60,000 nucleotides of DNA from Nematostella vectensis (taxonomy: Eukaryota; Cnidaria; Anthozoa; Actiniaria; Edwardsiidae), in contig NC_064048.1 of NCBI RefSeq assembly GCF_932526225.1, forward strand, positions 8,520,515 to 8,580,514, written 5' to 3'. The notes under the pieces were generated by a model that worked only from the letters and a program-made list of their open reading frames with translations, did not search any database and was not told the origin of the DNA. Below are positions 32,601 to 41,884 of the stretch, one piece after another. Made by a program: the position numbers and the translations under genes. Position 1 is the stretch's first letter, and every line of letters starts with the position of its first letter.

Positions 32601-35600
32601 CCGGCAGGCTACTAATATCGCTGGCAATGGAGCTTACTTCATCTTCACTGGAGCTTTCCCTTTCAGCACCTGAGACAATAATATAGATTTAGGCACTGCC
32701 TAAAAGCGGAGCCAGCATTGGACACCTTCTGTGTTGACTGATTGAGGTATATTGGGGGGATCTAGGATCCTGCTCTTTACTGAGATTTATTTATTGTACC
32801 AACCAAATGGATCCCGGCCTTATTCAAAAATTTAAATTATGCAATACATCAAAGTTAACAAACACAATTCCTGGTGTGAATATGGCTGTCAAAGTTGTCA
32901 AGAGTCTAATGTCAAATTCTTATGTCCCATTATAGAAGTTCCATTATGAATATTTTTTTAATCAAAACAATACTCTGACAAGCTTTGCCCTTGTGCAGAA
33001 TAAACAAACGCATAGTCTAAACTTCATGAATCGAACCCTCAAAATTCGGATACAAACGAACAGTCTTACCTCCATACGAACCTCCAAAAAGCGGATAAAA
33101 ACTCACAGTCTAAATTCCATACGTGAATTGGCTCCCCTTAAATCTTCCCAGCGTGCTGTTCGCTTACCTACTCGTCCCAATTCACCGAGCAACGTAAGAA
33201 CGGCGAATAAGCTCAAGGGACACAGGGATCCCACTGCAGGACCTGCCAAGCGCAATGGCGGGCCATTGGAGCGAGATCGTGCATGATGATGATTTTTGCC
33301 CATCGGCATTCATGTATAAAATGCTATTTTTTCTATAAATTCTCCTTACCCCAAACATCTTCCACTTTATCAGACTCATCATCGGATTCCTCTTCCTCGA
33401 ACCACAGATATCCCGAACCCTCGGCGCCCACCTCGGTCTTATTGAATTCTACAAAGACATAATATTACATTACTATCTAATGAACGCCCCCCCTTGCTTG
33501 CAAGTTTGCAATGAACGACGCCCCTCTTTAACAAACGCCCCCCTACCCTCCATCCCAGCTAAAAAACGAAATAGGCTCCGGTAATGTAGATCAAATTTAA
33601 TAAATTTAATTGCCTTTTTTTTTTAATTTGAGCATGGCTTCAACTGGGTGACATTTGCTCAATGTCAAGAAACGCTTGCTACGCAGTCTATAATTTAACG
33701 TGATCCTGACTAAAATTAGAACCCCACTGCACTTGGGTTTGTTTTATTGTTTTGGTTTAGAATAAACGGGGCCGCTCTCCAATAAAAAACGCCTCTTATC
33801 TATTGAACGCCCCCCCCCCCCCCCCCCCTCCCTCGGGCAATCGAAATTTAATAAACGCCCCCGGCGTTTATTAGATCATTTACAGTACATAGTATTGTAA
33901 ACAAACAATGTATTCAAGTGTACACCAGTCTCATCATGTGTTTTGGGGAACCCTGATTATGAGAACACTGGCCACATTAACGAGTCGCCCTTACGATTTA
34001 CAGTAAATTATATGAAGCTATTTTTTAACAATAACAAGTTCTCGTCACTGCACAAAGTTTATTTCATAAACTCACCAATCGGCTCTGCTTGTTTGGGTTT
34101 CTCACCAATGGACAGGTCATCCATTCCAAAGTCAGTCTCATCTTCTTCCCGCCGCTTGAGGGTGACCCGTGCTCCCGGTCTCAGAGCGATATCAGGTCCC
34201 AACACCACCTGCACAGGCATACAACAACACAATTTGTTTTTTTGTTTTTTTCGGAATAATGGATTTCGGTTTATCGGGATTCCTGTGGCCCGCGGGAAAA
34301 TAAGGAGGCTGGGTTCGGCGACTGAAAGCTTGACTCCGAAATCTGCTCGCTATCGACTTTGTATTTTCGCACGACTAAGGTCGGCTGATCTAGCTCGGCC
34401 AACTAAGCTAGGCCTTTCCATTTTTTACGCAGCTCGCGGGAAAAATGGCAACTGTATTTTCCTTTGGGGAGGGGGGTGCTTCTATCTTCTTCTTCTCTGG
34501 GATCACACATTTGTTTGATAGACTTACATTGAATGAGACTACAGATCCTGAGGTGACTGTTACATTCCTGTAAGACAGGAAGGACACATGATTTTACACT
34601 TGCAACAAAACAACCACAGCGATGGACGGCATGACAGGAAAAACAAAAGATCACAATTAATTACGATTTAGTTTGAGTAAAAACACTTTGACTTTACACT
34701 AAAATATGCAACATTTAGCTTATTTCTGCACCAGTGTACTTAACATTCAATATGATTTGTACAGTTCTATTGGTTATGGGTACAGAGTACAAGACCGTTT
34801 TTGGCCAGTACAGTACGAAATGAGTTAAGTATTCATGACGTCTAAAAAAGTCATCAGACTTCGAATCATTAACAACTTGCGTTCTTATTGGTGGAACAGT
34901 TCATGGCCATTTTGATCTGTGGAATAGTTGGACTCCTATAGATATATTAACCTAACCACTAGACACTATCATCAACATCAAAATAATACAACAGCAATAC
35001 TATTTGTATTGTATATAACATCTACTGTTACAGCTATAAAAAGTTGTAAAAAGTTGGGTTGGTACCAGATAATAAGAATAATTAGCCGAACTGGAGTATA
35101 ATGCTATAGTTACACTTACTTCTTTATATGGACATTAGAGCAGAGGATAGCACATGAGATGTAGCAGTTGTCTTCAACAGTGACATTATCCCATAAGTGA
35201 GCCCCTTCTATACGAACATTATCACCTAGAACAAAAAACATTTTCTTACTGGCTAGTGAAACCTCCATATAATGGGCACTTTGAAAAGCTGTCTGTTAAA
35301 TGTTAGGTTCGAGAATAATGAAGGCCGTCCTAGTAATGAAGGCCCCTAAATCAAGCATGTCAGAGAAATGGGGGCCCGTTATATGGAGGGTGTCCAAGTA
35401 ATGGAGAGCTTTTATATGGAGGGTGTCAGAATAATGAAGGCCTGTTATTTTGAAGGTGCCAGAGTAATTGAGGCCCACTATATGGCGGGTGTCCAAGCAA
35501 TGAGGGCCCGTTATTTTGAGGGTGTCAGAGTAATGAAGGCCTGTTATATTGAGGGTGTCCAAGTAATGAAGGCCCATTACTTTGAGGGGGCTGGAGGCCT

Positions 35601-37189
35601 ATCATATGAAGGGTGTCCACATAATGAGGACCCTTTGTATGAAGTGTGTCCGAACAATTAAGGCCCATTATATAGTTGTCTGATTAAGGAGGCAGTTAAA
35701 TGCAGGGTGACTGAGTAATGTCAACACACCTATAGCGCAATTCTTTCCTATAACAGTGTTAGATATGACTGTTCCTGTGCCCACAGATGTACCACCACCA
35801 ATAATCAGGTTCTCTTCTAAGACACAGTCCCTGAAACAGAAAGAGGGGGAAGAACAGATGGCATTTTATAACAAAACCCTGGAAGTTTGTGAGAGAGTTG
35901 TATAATACAGCTTGAATCATATTTTGTCTACAATAACAGCTCATGCAAAGTTAAAAAAAAAATATTCCGCACTGGCCCATGTGTCCAATCTCTTTTGGGC
36001 CATAAAGTATCTGTATACAAAAGGCAATAAGCAAATAAAGGAATGACCAGGGTAGAATCGGTGTAGTTAACAGACATGTAGCTAGGGGTATGTGCAGGAT
36101 GTGCCCTTCACATCAACTACTTAGCCACCAAAACCAAGTCATCTCTTATTATTGAAGGATCATCAAATACTGCACACCTGAAGCAAATCCTTGGTGTGCA
36201 TCTGGTATACTATATGGACGAAATTTAAAACATGGTTCCTATTGCTAAACAGCCAACAAATTAAAGACTTTTTAAGACTTTTTTAAATACTTTTTAAGTA
36301 GATATTTTGTTTTAACTTTTGTGGATTTTGTCTGATGACTAAGACTCGAGTTATTCTTAGCAGGTGATTCCTGATCTGGCCTATCCCTGGAAGTCATTTG
36401 GCATTATCTGATATAATGAGCTCTACCTTGCTAGAGATAGGTTCTTGTCCAAGTACAAGTTGTGTCTGCTGTAGCTGTAGCAATCATCCATGAAAAAGGA
36501 GCTATTGTCTGGCACAATGGGGTACGCCCATCTATGAAGTATGTCCTTACTGAAAAAAGAATAACAATGGTAGCAAGGGTCCTCTTAGATTGAGAAGTTT
36601 TGAGCTAAAAGTACTAAGTGCCTAGTACTGTGATTATTCTATAATCATTACTGATTCAAATATATATCACTTTTGACATTCAATTAAAATAATTTTAAGT
36701 CTGTTTGAAATGCCTGGAGAAAGTCGTAGAACAAAAGAAGGATTGGCCAGAGTTTGCTGACCAAACATTAACTACCAGATACATATTTGCAATGCTTCTG
36801 ACATTTGGGCAATCACAAAAGCAGACTACCCCCAGATTTGACTGTTGGCCCCTGTTAATAAGCAGATTATAGGTTACACCTTGTAAAGCATAATGTAGTC
36901 AGTAATATGACTGCTGAGTTTATCAAGTTAAGAGTTTGTAATACTTTTAAATAATCAAAGTAAAATACTTATAAATAAAAGTCCTGAAACTTATGTGATT
37001 CATTATCTGGGCCATGATCTACACAGCTGCATCAAAACCTTTCTGAAGCATGTGAATCTTGATAAGGTAAGATTATAAGGGCCATGTTTTTATGGGTTAT
37101 CACCTTATGGCGTCATAGGTGTACAAATTGGAGACTCTTGCTGCATATTTGTCACTAATGATATGACAATGAACCTGGTTCCCCATGAT
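20669..37189 (-). CDS. EIF2B5: eIF2B epsilon subunit, C-terminal part only (13 exons)
   Basis: Exons: 37189-37104, 36549-36427, 35830-35730, 35225-35120, 34567-34528, 34208-34076, 33448-33350, 32669-32574, 32150-32060, 31257-31140, 30571-30491, 29527-29357, 20737-20669; 1314 nt, 437 residues, all phases consistent. eIF2B is the guanine-nucleotide exchange factor that recharges eIF2. Recognisable parts in order: IMGNQVHCHI...AARVSNLYTYDAI, HRWAYPIVPD, the left-handed beta-helix (ENLIIGGGTSVGTGTVI, GKNCAIGDNV), acidic linker (EVGAEGSGYLWFEEEESDDE), then the catalytic HEAT/W2 domain (FYNEVLETI, MILEINASKYAYN, PVFENYV, ending WLKEAEEESDDEDDDD). The N-terminal nucleotidyltransferase-like domain (~300 residues in human) is not found upstream in the window. 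The last intron is 8.6 kb because of a BEL insertion. It may be a truncated duplicate. Confidence 0.93.
21178..21570 (+). repeat. 5' LTR of BEL element
   Basis: Starts tgttgtcgccattatccggg and ends gacctatctgaattccaaca. The sequence just after it (tcattcgacggcag) does not begin with the usual TGG of a primer-binding site. Confidence 0.95.
21590..22387 (+). CDS. BEL gag, N-terminal ORF
   Basis: A 265-residue ORF starting 20 bp after the LTR. It is Glu/Lys-rich and strongly coiled-coil (about residues 125-200), followed by an acidic Pro-rich tail. It is in the same frame as pol and stops in a run of C at 22376-22384, where a second ORF in the +1 frame takes over. One extra C in the run explains the stop. 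Confidence 0.85.
   Translation: MNTEDYYLGNMSENEASSEVERIESKKRSLGGYLGRVSIHMKELKTCLDDPSRANEIQTALNELQSALNNYEDCYQSYILEELATDEFNRVKEKFEETRNECETTTKLANERLKKGKSNSTKSRLSSRSRKLREKIEMKKLLLQQEEEIAQHRMDLERKKIELEYEQKARACKLKFQVQIAEKEAELLEERGSESDSCVSEEYKGDVGVMPPMSQEEKLMKWTEQCDPIPDNPRPDTPKLMEGPSHPKDPIPERKPQINDQEAPP
22365..23546 (+). CDS. BEL gag, C-terminal ORF with zinc knuckles
   Basis: Continues gag in the +1 frame: a capsid-like region (KFSGNPSDFPNFRKRL, LSGEAFEVVERV, the DUF1759-type segment of BEL/Pao gag) followed by cysteine clusters CPCCQGEH and CHICLRPGHMRDRC. Past about 23290 the frame is probably not meaningful; the family sequence resumes in the pol frame (CNCKSERKHHTLLH), implying a one-base loss there. 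Confidence 0.85.
   Translation: MTKKPPPSSYRKTPFGFLPVNSTDIMLKLTMLQAMQPVKFSGNPSDFPNFRKRLRDNLEDEILSDSQKVEFLPKFLSGEAFEVVERVSGCSYSVIVDILEDRYGQPATVAASCIDNLTRGPRLNNHDYKGLRDFAEQLESASKKLVGEYAIEASTISNMKQIVRRLPQYLVNKWGDVSYKIREKGGIPKISDLADYVKRQAAIKNDPGFVNLSMSENKGGGDKRPEQGGKGKNYQKQTSVFKTDMEGSPPETTMGKQAPIKTCPCCQGEHRLSDCANFKGRDLPGRWRLVKEKRLCHICLRPGHMRDRCHTTIFVTAKVSENTTPCYITPLELKMTLPKNLTRAQGRGRPRDPLEETMLRAPGVGSHTGKPSNTQHFLKEPQKRCYYMLYQLN
23288..27454 (+). CDS. BEL pol polyprotein (protease, RT, RNase H, integrase)
   Basis: 1388 codons in the annotated frame. Protease-like LLDNGSRG near residue 100; reverse transcriptase with LRIIFDAA, ADIEGMFLQV and the YVDD catalytic box near residue 525; RNase H with FSDASEAGYG and WTDSM; integrase HHCC zinc finger (HLHESNGHCG...CIHCRKQ) near 1020-1060 and a D,D,E core with GIDYFGP (~1093), SDNGSNF (~1156) and GVWERMV (~1207); then a C-terminal segment of the BEL DUF5641 type. 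The first ~15 codons overlap gag and the ATG is probably not a native start. Domains are intact with no internal stop. Confidence 0.95.
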   Translation: MPYNHFCNCKSERKHHTLLHNPPRAKDDPPKELNSSAGEGTTEGPPRRDHAQGTRGGEPHRQTEQYATFSERATKTVLLHVVPVKLIAPNGNSLTTYGLLDNGSRGTMISSEVSAKLELKGHTEEISITTMMGSSKEQIEVVEFELQHASGEGDRIPVTEGLVTKKFNVNEKCLPKDIDREAHPHLRDIEIPSVDMPKVSVLIGKDVGYAHEVFEVRRPATKASDLKALRGPLGWVITGTLQGETSCKEVNLNFADYKKELQHQIERFWDLESFGTKSVGTDKGSPSFISHHLSREDRKAIDKLEKTITKRDGHYETGLLWRDDDVTLPNNRNEADKRLNSLKRKFSREPGLEEKYRAAMEKYITKGHARKLSPEEAQETGPRTWYLPHFAVTNINKPGKLRIIFDAASEYQGTSLNKNLLHGPDCTNSLTGVLLRFREDNVALVADIEGMFLQVGVREEDQDSLRFLWWDKSSDDPPEEYAMNVHVFGATDSPCAANWTLKKTTTDNAGDFGDTTIETVLHNFYVDDVLKSVGTSASAVTLANELTELCGRGGFNLTKFMSNSREVLAEVPIEKRAAPTLDLDLDELPVERALGVRWNVETDTFGFKVSNTEKADTMRGVLSTISSVFDPLNFAAPVIMRGKQIMQALWRRKAPWDEPLSGDILRQWQTWKRELVRLEDLSIPRCYFSRPDHEGVGLQLHHFSDASEAGYGSVSYLRIEYPDGMVECAFVAGKSRNAPIKGSTIPRLELQRALLATRVDQAVRRELDLKPDRVVFWTDSMITLNYINNETRRFQTYVANRVTEIREATNPDQWRHCPGKLNPSDEVSRGLTIDEFLRDERWLNGPSFLRESEDQWPDNKFDALSEESLEIKKEVFFTDLEPGDGLEKLLTDTSDWMKTIRKVAWVMKFVEWLKTRKHAKPTEKTPGESENKLSPDDIERAKRRIAVLVQRESFPEEVKALKAGKEVNVASAILKLKPVMKGDEVMRVGGRISMAPMSDDAKNPMILPKQSHITTILIRHLHESNGHCGVEQVLSLLREQFWIVKARVAIKAVLGRCIHCRKQRRTTLKQEMGDLPRIRMIPYEPPFTYTGIDYFGPLYVKRGRGRVTEKRWGAIFVCMNSRAVHLELAKSLETDDFILALMRFLNRRGHVVELWSDNGSNFVGADREIREHLEGMDHDKIGRECSAKGCKWIFNPPGATHMSGVWERMVRVVKRSLKAILGKNPLNDEVLTTVFTEAERIANSRPLTRNPENPDDEDPLTPNHFLNVRPTMNLPTDTDERADKYSRKRWRQAQLLANHYWRRWLKEYIPSLQVRSKWNRKQRNLHVGDIVLVADDNVGRNNWPLARVINVFPGVDGLVRSAEVRGKGTTYKRPVTKLCLLEAEDEDV
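27578..27969 (+). repeat. 3' LTR of BEL element
   Basis: Differs from the 5' LTR by one substitution (gagacctgg for gaggcctgg) and one T fewer in a T-run. It is preceded by a purine tract (27566-27577, ggggggcgggat) that should prime plus-strand DNA. Confidence 0.95.
27975..29356 (-). other. Last EIF2B5 intron, part right of the BEL insertion
   Basis: Contains the foldback element at 28241-29200 and otherwise unique sequence. The left part of the same intron (20738-21172) shows nothing recognisable beyond a short tract encoding no protein. No exon seen in either part. Confidence 0.7.
28241..29200. mobile_element. Foldback element built of 19-bp repeats
   Basis: The left arm 28241-28770 is ~27 units of taactaacgcaaaatgtaa (period 19) starting ttacgccgcaaaatgtaata. 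The centre 28770-29075 is unique. The right arm 29080-29200 has about six units in inverted orientation (ttacatttcgcgttaa). The ends match the small palindromic elements at 4420-4560 and 48328-48468, so it is a dispersed element, not a simple satellite. No ORF. Confidence 0.75.
29517..30270 (-). repeat. EIF2B5: 63-bp minisatellite seeded from an EIF2B5 exon edge
   Basis: About 12 units of 63 bp (21 codons). The unit at the left end is the true 3' splice site and first six codons of the exon 29527-29357. The other units copy tttgattcag plus the exon start (GAG TTC TTC CTT GAT) and an extra tail (VARCKPKLGC). At least the first two upstream units keep an intact cag and open in-frame codons. Later units have changed cag to cac and gained a TAG. 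Confidence 0.9.
30285..30475. repeat. Degenerate ~20-30-bp array with repeated CACGTG
   Basis: CACGTG palindromes occur at 30290, 30357, 30379, 30399, 30443 and 30465, in a loose repeat of gctctgaccacgtgcgacac. The array lies in the intron just downstream (minus strand) of the exon ending at 30491. Confidence 0.75.
30930..31200 (-). repeat. EIF2B5: 92-bp tandem repeat seeded from an EIF2B5 exon-intron boundary
   Basis: Three units spaced 92 bp apart (gtaacgcactc at 31187, 31095 and 31003) copy the 3' end of exon 31257-31140, its donor and the start of the intron. The second unit retains aaaaaag|gttaag, a weakened donor. The period is not a multiple of three. Confidence 0.8.
33466..33886. mobile_element. 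Diverged MITE of the gtaaatgatctaata family
   Basis: The right end ggcgtttattagatcatttac matches the terminus of 7580-7770. The left end is degraded (ttactatctaatgaacgccc). The interior is full of aaacgccccc motifs. It lies in the EIF2B5 intron upstream of exon 33448. Confidence 0.5.
35378..35690 (+). repeat. ~34-bp minisatellite in an EIF2B5 intron
   Basis: About nine units like gggtgtcagagtaatgaaggcccgttatatggag. Both strands give spurious ORFs (SDTLHITG-type repeats). It lies between exons 35225 and 35730. Confidence 0.85.
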
Positions 37190-37832
37190 CTGAAGATAAA
37201 AATACAGAAAAAAGTTTGTAAATAAATGAATAAATAAATGGAAAGCATTAAAAATGTTTTTATTGTATACTGCAAAGTACAGTGAGGCATGCTACTATGC
37301 CCCAAAATAAAGTTCAGAGATGATAGCTGTTAGCATGCAAGAATCACAACTCTTGCTTGACATCAAATTCATAACTAGGAGGATTCTTGACGGGTCCATA
37401 GCGCTACCTGAGATATAGGGACGTGACATATAGGATGCAACTATAGGGATGTTTGTAAAAGTACCTAATATGGATGCTCGTATCAAGCAATTGAGCGCCT
37501 GACATATAGGGACGTCATAAGTACGAGTCTTTGGGAAACAAAGGGGGCCACAGTTACCAATTTATTCTTTGTTATGTTTATGGTTGTTATGAGCATCTGT
37601 ATAGGTCATATCAGGGAAGTCTCCTCACACTTCCCTGGTCATATGCACTTTTATCACCCAGCCCCCACCTATGAAGAAAAAAGTTGGTAATTTTGCCCCC
37701 CCTTGTCTCCCACAGATTTGCAATGGTAACGTCCCTATACGTCAGCCACTCAGTTAGTTAATATGAGCGTCTGTATAGGCCACGTGAACTTTTGGCACTA
37801 GCTGCTTGATATGAGTGTATGTATACATTCAC
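37190..37832 (-). other. Proposed junction interval between EIF2B5 and tropomyosin-like halves
   Basis: The EIF2B5 exon at 37189 has no further upstream exon, and the tropomyosin-like exon at 37833-37879 has no further downstream exon. Within this interval there is a short repeat of the motif atagggacgt (37414-37520). No clear target-site or microhomology signature is identified by eye. Confidence 0.4.
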
Positions 37833-40563
37833 TCATGGCGGAACTGGGCGTCGGCTTCCGCGGCTCGAGCATCTTGCACCTGAAAAAAGTCCCATAAAGG
37901 ACCACGCCTATATGGGGGCTCACTTTTCACCAGTAGCCAGGAGGGAGGGGGGGTTCTTATCAATCAATGGCTGTCGTTTTTCTAAATGGTTTAGAAGAGC
38001 CTGGAGCGAGTGCGCAGGAAGCCTGTGATATTCTAAAACATTAGGCACCAGGCTCCATTTTCAAGAAGGCTGCTAGCAAAACCCTAGTAAACTTGCAGGA
38101 ATTCACCTCAAATCTTCCCACGACCATTGCGATACGCGCTTGAAACCGAGGACAGCGGGCAAAATGGGTCATTACGTGGCAATTCTCGACTTACAAAGTT
38201 CTACAGCAATAAAAAGAAACGAGAAAATCATTGGAGCGATCTCCCAAATATGGTATGCAATTCCTAGTAAGTAAATGATAAAGCGAGCTAGAAAAACGAC
38301 AGTTTTTAAAACAAGATTGATTGATATGAAATATTTTGACCTGCTGCGGCGTAGCCAGGATTTTTAACAGCGGGGGGGGAGGAAAAAGGCCCTTTCAAGG
38401 CATTTTCTCCTGTATTTTGATAAGGTCTCATACATTTACTGTAATTTTGGCTGCTATAATGAGGGGGGGGGGGGGGACCTCCTGTCTTTGTCCCATTAAA
38501 GGGAAGACAAATATTACTTGTGTTAGCGGGAATAGTCGTGTTATCGAGGGTATACCTTATCTTCCAGTTCATCAGCACACTCGTTCTCACACTCGTCTTT
38601 CTGCGCCAACACTCTTATTTTTTCCCTGTAAATCCGTTTAACCATTATTCTCAGAGCTTACAAAATAATGCATTTAGCTAAATATCGTCTCTGATAGTAC
38701 TGTAATAAACCATCACTACGTTCACCAGGATATTATAATCGGAAACCCAGAGCCTTCTGTCTTACCGACTTACTAATGGAAGTAAAAGCCCAGGGTAAAT
38801 AAACAACCTTTTATCAGAACTTGTGAGAAGATCGATGGAAGAGCTAAGCAACTAATGACAATCGGAAGACGTTTCGGGTGGTACACTTACGCCAGAATAA
38901 ACCAGAATAAACCGCCACGCGAAAGAGGGACAAAAAAAAAAGAAATATTTCAATAAAAATAAGCCCTTTCTGATAAATAAAATTTCGTAAGCGCTGAATG
39001 AGTTGAAGTTTTTGGCTGTTATTTTGCCTCCAGAAACCGGGTCGCACGCGAGTTTGCAATAAGTGCAATTTTGACTTGACCAATCAAATCCCCGGCATCA
39101 CGACCGATACATTTCACAGCGATGACAAGTTTTAGTAATGCACTAGTCAATTGAAACCCCCTCCCCCCCATCCTCCCGGGGAAGGGTGGGAGATTAAACT
39201 TTGACCCTGTACAAAACAGAGAAAAAACCCCACCCCCTCTGGACAAAAATGCAGTCAAATGCCCCTACCCCTCGGGGTGCAAACTATAGGCAACTACCTG
39301 ACAACAAGTCATCTGAAATAAGCCTTTATATTTCAAAGCCAGTACACCTCAGCGACAAAAATGAAAAATAAATAATCTTATTTGATATTCATATTTTTTC
39401 TTTCATATTTCTTTTCGCATATTTCACCATGCAACTTACCACATGCGGATACACGGAATTGCTTGCTACAGAAGAAAAAGAGTCTCAAACCAGCAACTGA
39501 CATGATTTTTGCAAAGTACATTATTGTGATGCTATTCACTTGTCCCCAAGCCCCCAGGGTGGGGACAATTCTTAGAGTCGAAAACATTCAATCCCCCCAC
39601 CCCCTCGGGACAGATTCTTGTTCTAAAGTGCTCTAAACCTTCAAGTTAACCCCACACTTCCCCGGGACCATGGGCGTGGGGGTTTCAAATGACTAGTGCA
39701 TAACAAGCACAACAAGGCTTTGTTGTTTCTAAGGGGCTTCTTATTCTTTGGTGTGTAAAAATTATCGAATCAAGATAACCAGTTAAGCTCGGGATTTTTT
39801 TCCAAGAAATATTTGGCTTCTAACATCGGGGATTTATGTCCCTATTTTGGTAGCTTTGCTTTGTGGCACTATCTTCAGTGACAATGCTCACTAACAGTCG
39901 ACTGCGTGGTTTAAGCGCGGCGAGTAAAATTAAATCAAATATGAAGCACAACTATTCACGGATACAAACCTTTCACATGCATATAGGATGACCGTTTTTT
40001 GACATATGGTGAAAAAAAAATTCACATTTCCTCTTAGGCTCAAACTTCCGGAGTCAAAATCTTGACAACAAAATTGTTAGGACCCAAATGGTTGCTCGTA
40101 TGTCAATCCACCTATTAATTTGATCCAAATCGAGGACTTTGATTTTTCACCAGTTTTTCAATATGGTCGGTTTTCTGTGACAACAGAAAGTATGAGCAGC
40201 ATGTCCTCATTCTACAATATGAGGTGACGTTCAGCGTTTTTTTTTTTCTCGTAAAAAGGTGTCCGAATTTTCCCTATATCCGCGCCTGTCAACATTGTAG
40301 CTGAATGACTATAGAATACCTGTTATCTTGTTTTACGGTAGCCGCCGCTTTCAGCTTGTGTTGAGCCTCTTCCAGTCTCGCTATTGTTTTTTCAAATTGC
40401 ATCTCTGTCATTTGGATGTGGCGGTAAAGGGCAGACGCGCGTTCTTCCGCTTTTTCGGCTTGCGTTTGGCGGTTCCCGTTTCGGTTTCCGCGGTTTCTTT
40501 TCGATCTCTCGCCTCATCTAATCGCGTTTTAAGCTGCGCCATTTTTTCTTTCAAAGAGTTCAT
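37833..40563 (-). pseudogene. Tropomyosin-like 5' exons, truncated and frame-broken
   Basis: Exon A 40563-40320: ATG, then LKEKMAQLKTRLDEARDRKE in one frame and AEKAEERASALYRHIQMTEM...RLEEAQHKLKAA in a second frame, resembling tropomyosin (KKKMQMLK..., LNRRIQLVEEEL..., LQKLEEAEKA). A one-base frame change near 40470 separates the two halves. The donor is AACAG|gtattc. Exon B 37879-37833: ttttttcag then VQDARAAEADAQFRHE, resembling the tropomyosin segment KEAKHIAEDADRKYEE, with a possible donor gtgaat. Middle and 3' exons are not found. Exon A is more convincing than exon B. It could be a truncated duplicate, a pseudogene or a sequencing error. Confidence 0.45.
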
Positions 40564-41880
40564 TTTGAGCTAGAAACTGCTCATCGACATTCCTTTTTCC
40601 GTTAGATTTTCAAATCTTTTAATGACGTCAACATTTGTTTCGAGAAAGCGCGTGCGGAACTGATACGTTTCAAATATTTTACACAGGAAGCCCATTTCGT
40701 GCTTATAGTTCATCGCTTACGTGAGTTTTGCTTGAGCTTTTACAAAAACGCAGCGGCTATATGCCCGACAGTCGGGAAAGGTTCTCAATGGACTTAATGC
40801 CCGACAGTTCTCAATGTATTCAAATAACTTAGTAGATTGTCGACTTAGTGAGTTAAAAGTATTCTATATTTGTTGAGAAAGGCCAAGCAAATCTGAATTG
40901 AGATTCAGTTGATGTTTTCTGTTGACTATGTACACTATAGAATCGTAATTTTAGTGGCAATTAAGAATTTTCTACAATATGCTGCTAAATGTCGACAGTT
41001 ATCAATTTTCCAAAATATCCCGGAAATTTTGCCACCCTTGTAAGTTCAAAGTATTCTATATTTATTGAGAAAGGATTACAAACGTTAATTTCTTTTTTTT
41101 TAACGAATTTGATTGTGTAACATAAAAACAAAAATGTAAACGTTTTTCTTTTGGTGGGTCGGCAAACGTCTTGCAACTTTTTTATCGTTTCGCAAAAGCT
41201 TGTTTAATAAGAACTATCCTGGTGAAGAGGCCATAAACCAACAACGACCTGACTTCACGACAAAAAAGGTAAAACAAAAAGTTAATGCCGGGCTGCAGTG
41301 GAGGCTGGTCCAATATTTTCAAAATTTATAAGGAAATTAGCAGAAGGGGCCACAATGGCAACGGCTAGGACGGAGTGACCGAAATAACACTTTAACGCTT
41401 GTAGACAAATTCCACAATAGTTTCGATGAAATAACCTATACTTTATATTCATGAACAAACAGAAATTAACTGTAAGCTTCATTTCTAGAATAGGAAACAG
41501 AGAAAGGCGAATTTATACTTAACCGACCACGTAGTCGCCAGGCAGTAAAACTTGGAATTTCACGTCGTGTTTTGGCGCAGAACGGTTGGAAATCTATCAG
41601 ACAGAACGCATTTTCACGTGCAGTCTTTCAATTCTCAAATAAATTCCATTGTTTTCTACCGTCGCCGTTCTCGTAGCCGTACTCGTACCTTAAAGTCCCT
41701 AATAGTTCGAGGCCTGCTACGGCTATGTAAAAAACTAGTATACTTTGAAAATGCGGCTGCGTGCTTCACTGATCTGTGTGTGAATCCTTCCAGAAAAATG
41801 CCTGTTTTTTTTTTTAAAGTCGATGAAGGAACTGGCACAATGCTTTATTTCTTAAATGAAAAATACACTTAATAGTTAGT
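38100..41880. other. Region around and upstream of the tropomyosin-like exon A
   Basis: Apart from the exon at 40320-40563, no gene is recognised. C- and G-rich patches at 39155-39290 and 39590-39670 produce spurious ORFs. A promoter for the tropomyosin-like gene would be expected just right of 40563, but no motif is clear. Confidence 0.5.
38460..38480 (+). repeat. G homopolymer tracts
   Basis: Examples of the frequent C/G runs in this window: G-runs at 38370-38378 and 38462-38474. Other long C or G runs lie near 2776, 4227, 7226, 9508, 18252, 20056, 33810, 51235-51295, 51526, 53331, 53410 and 55597. Several differ in length between the two copies. Confidence 0.85.
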
Positions 41881-41884
41881 GACT

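Noticed and set aside
35296-35661. ORFs with SDTLHITG or EGVRVMKA repeats
   Set aside because: Both strands of the ~34-bp intronic minisatellite.
37295-37486. Possible N-terminal EIF2B5 exon (contains YEFDVKQEL in one frame, resembling the family's NFDYQTRDDF)
   Set aside because: A stop follows at once, there is no donor in the right phase to reach 37189, and flanking residues do not match.
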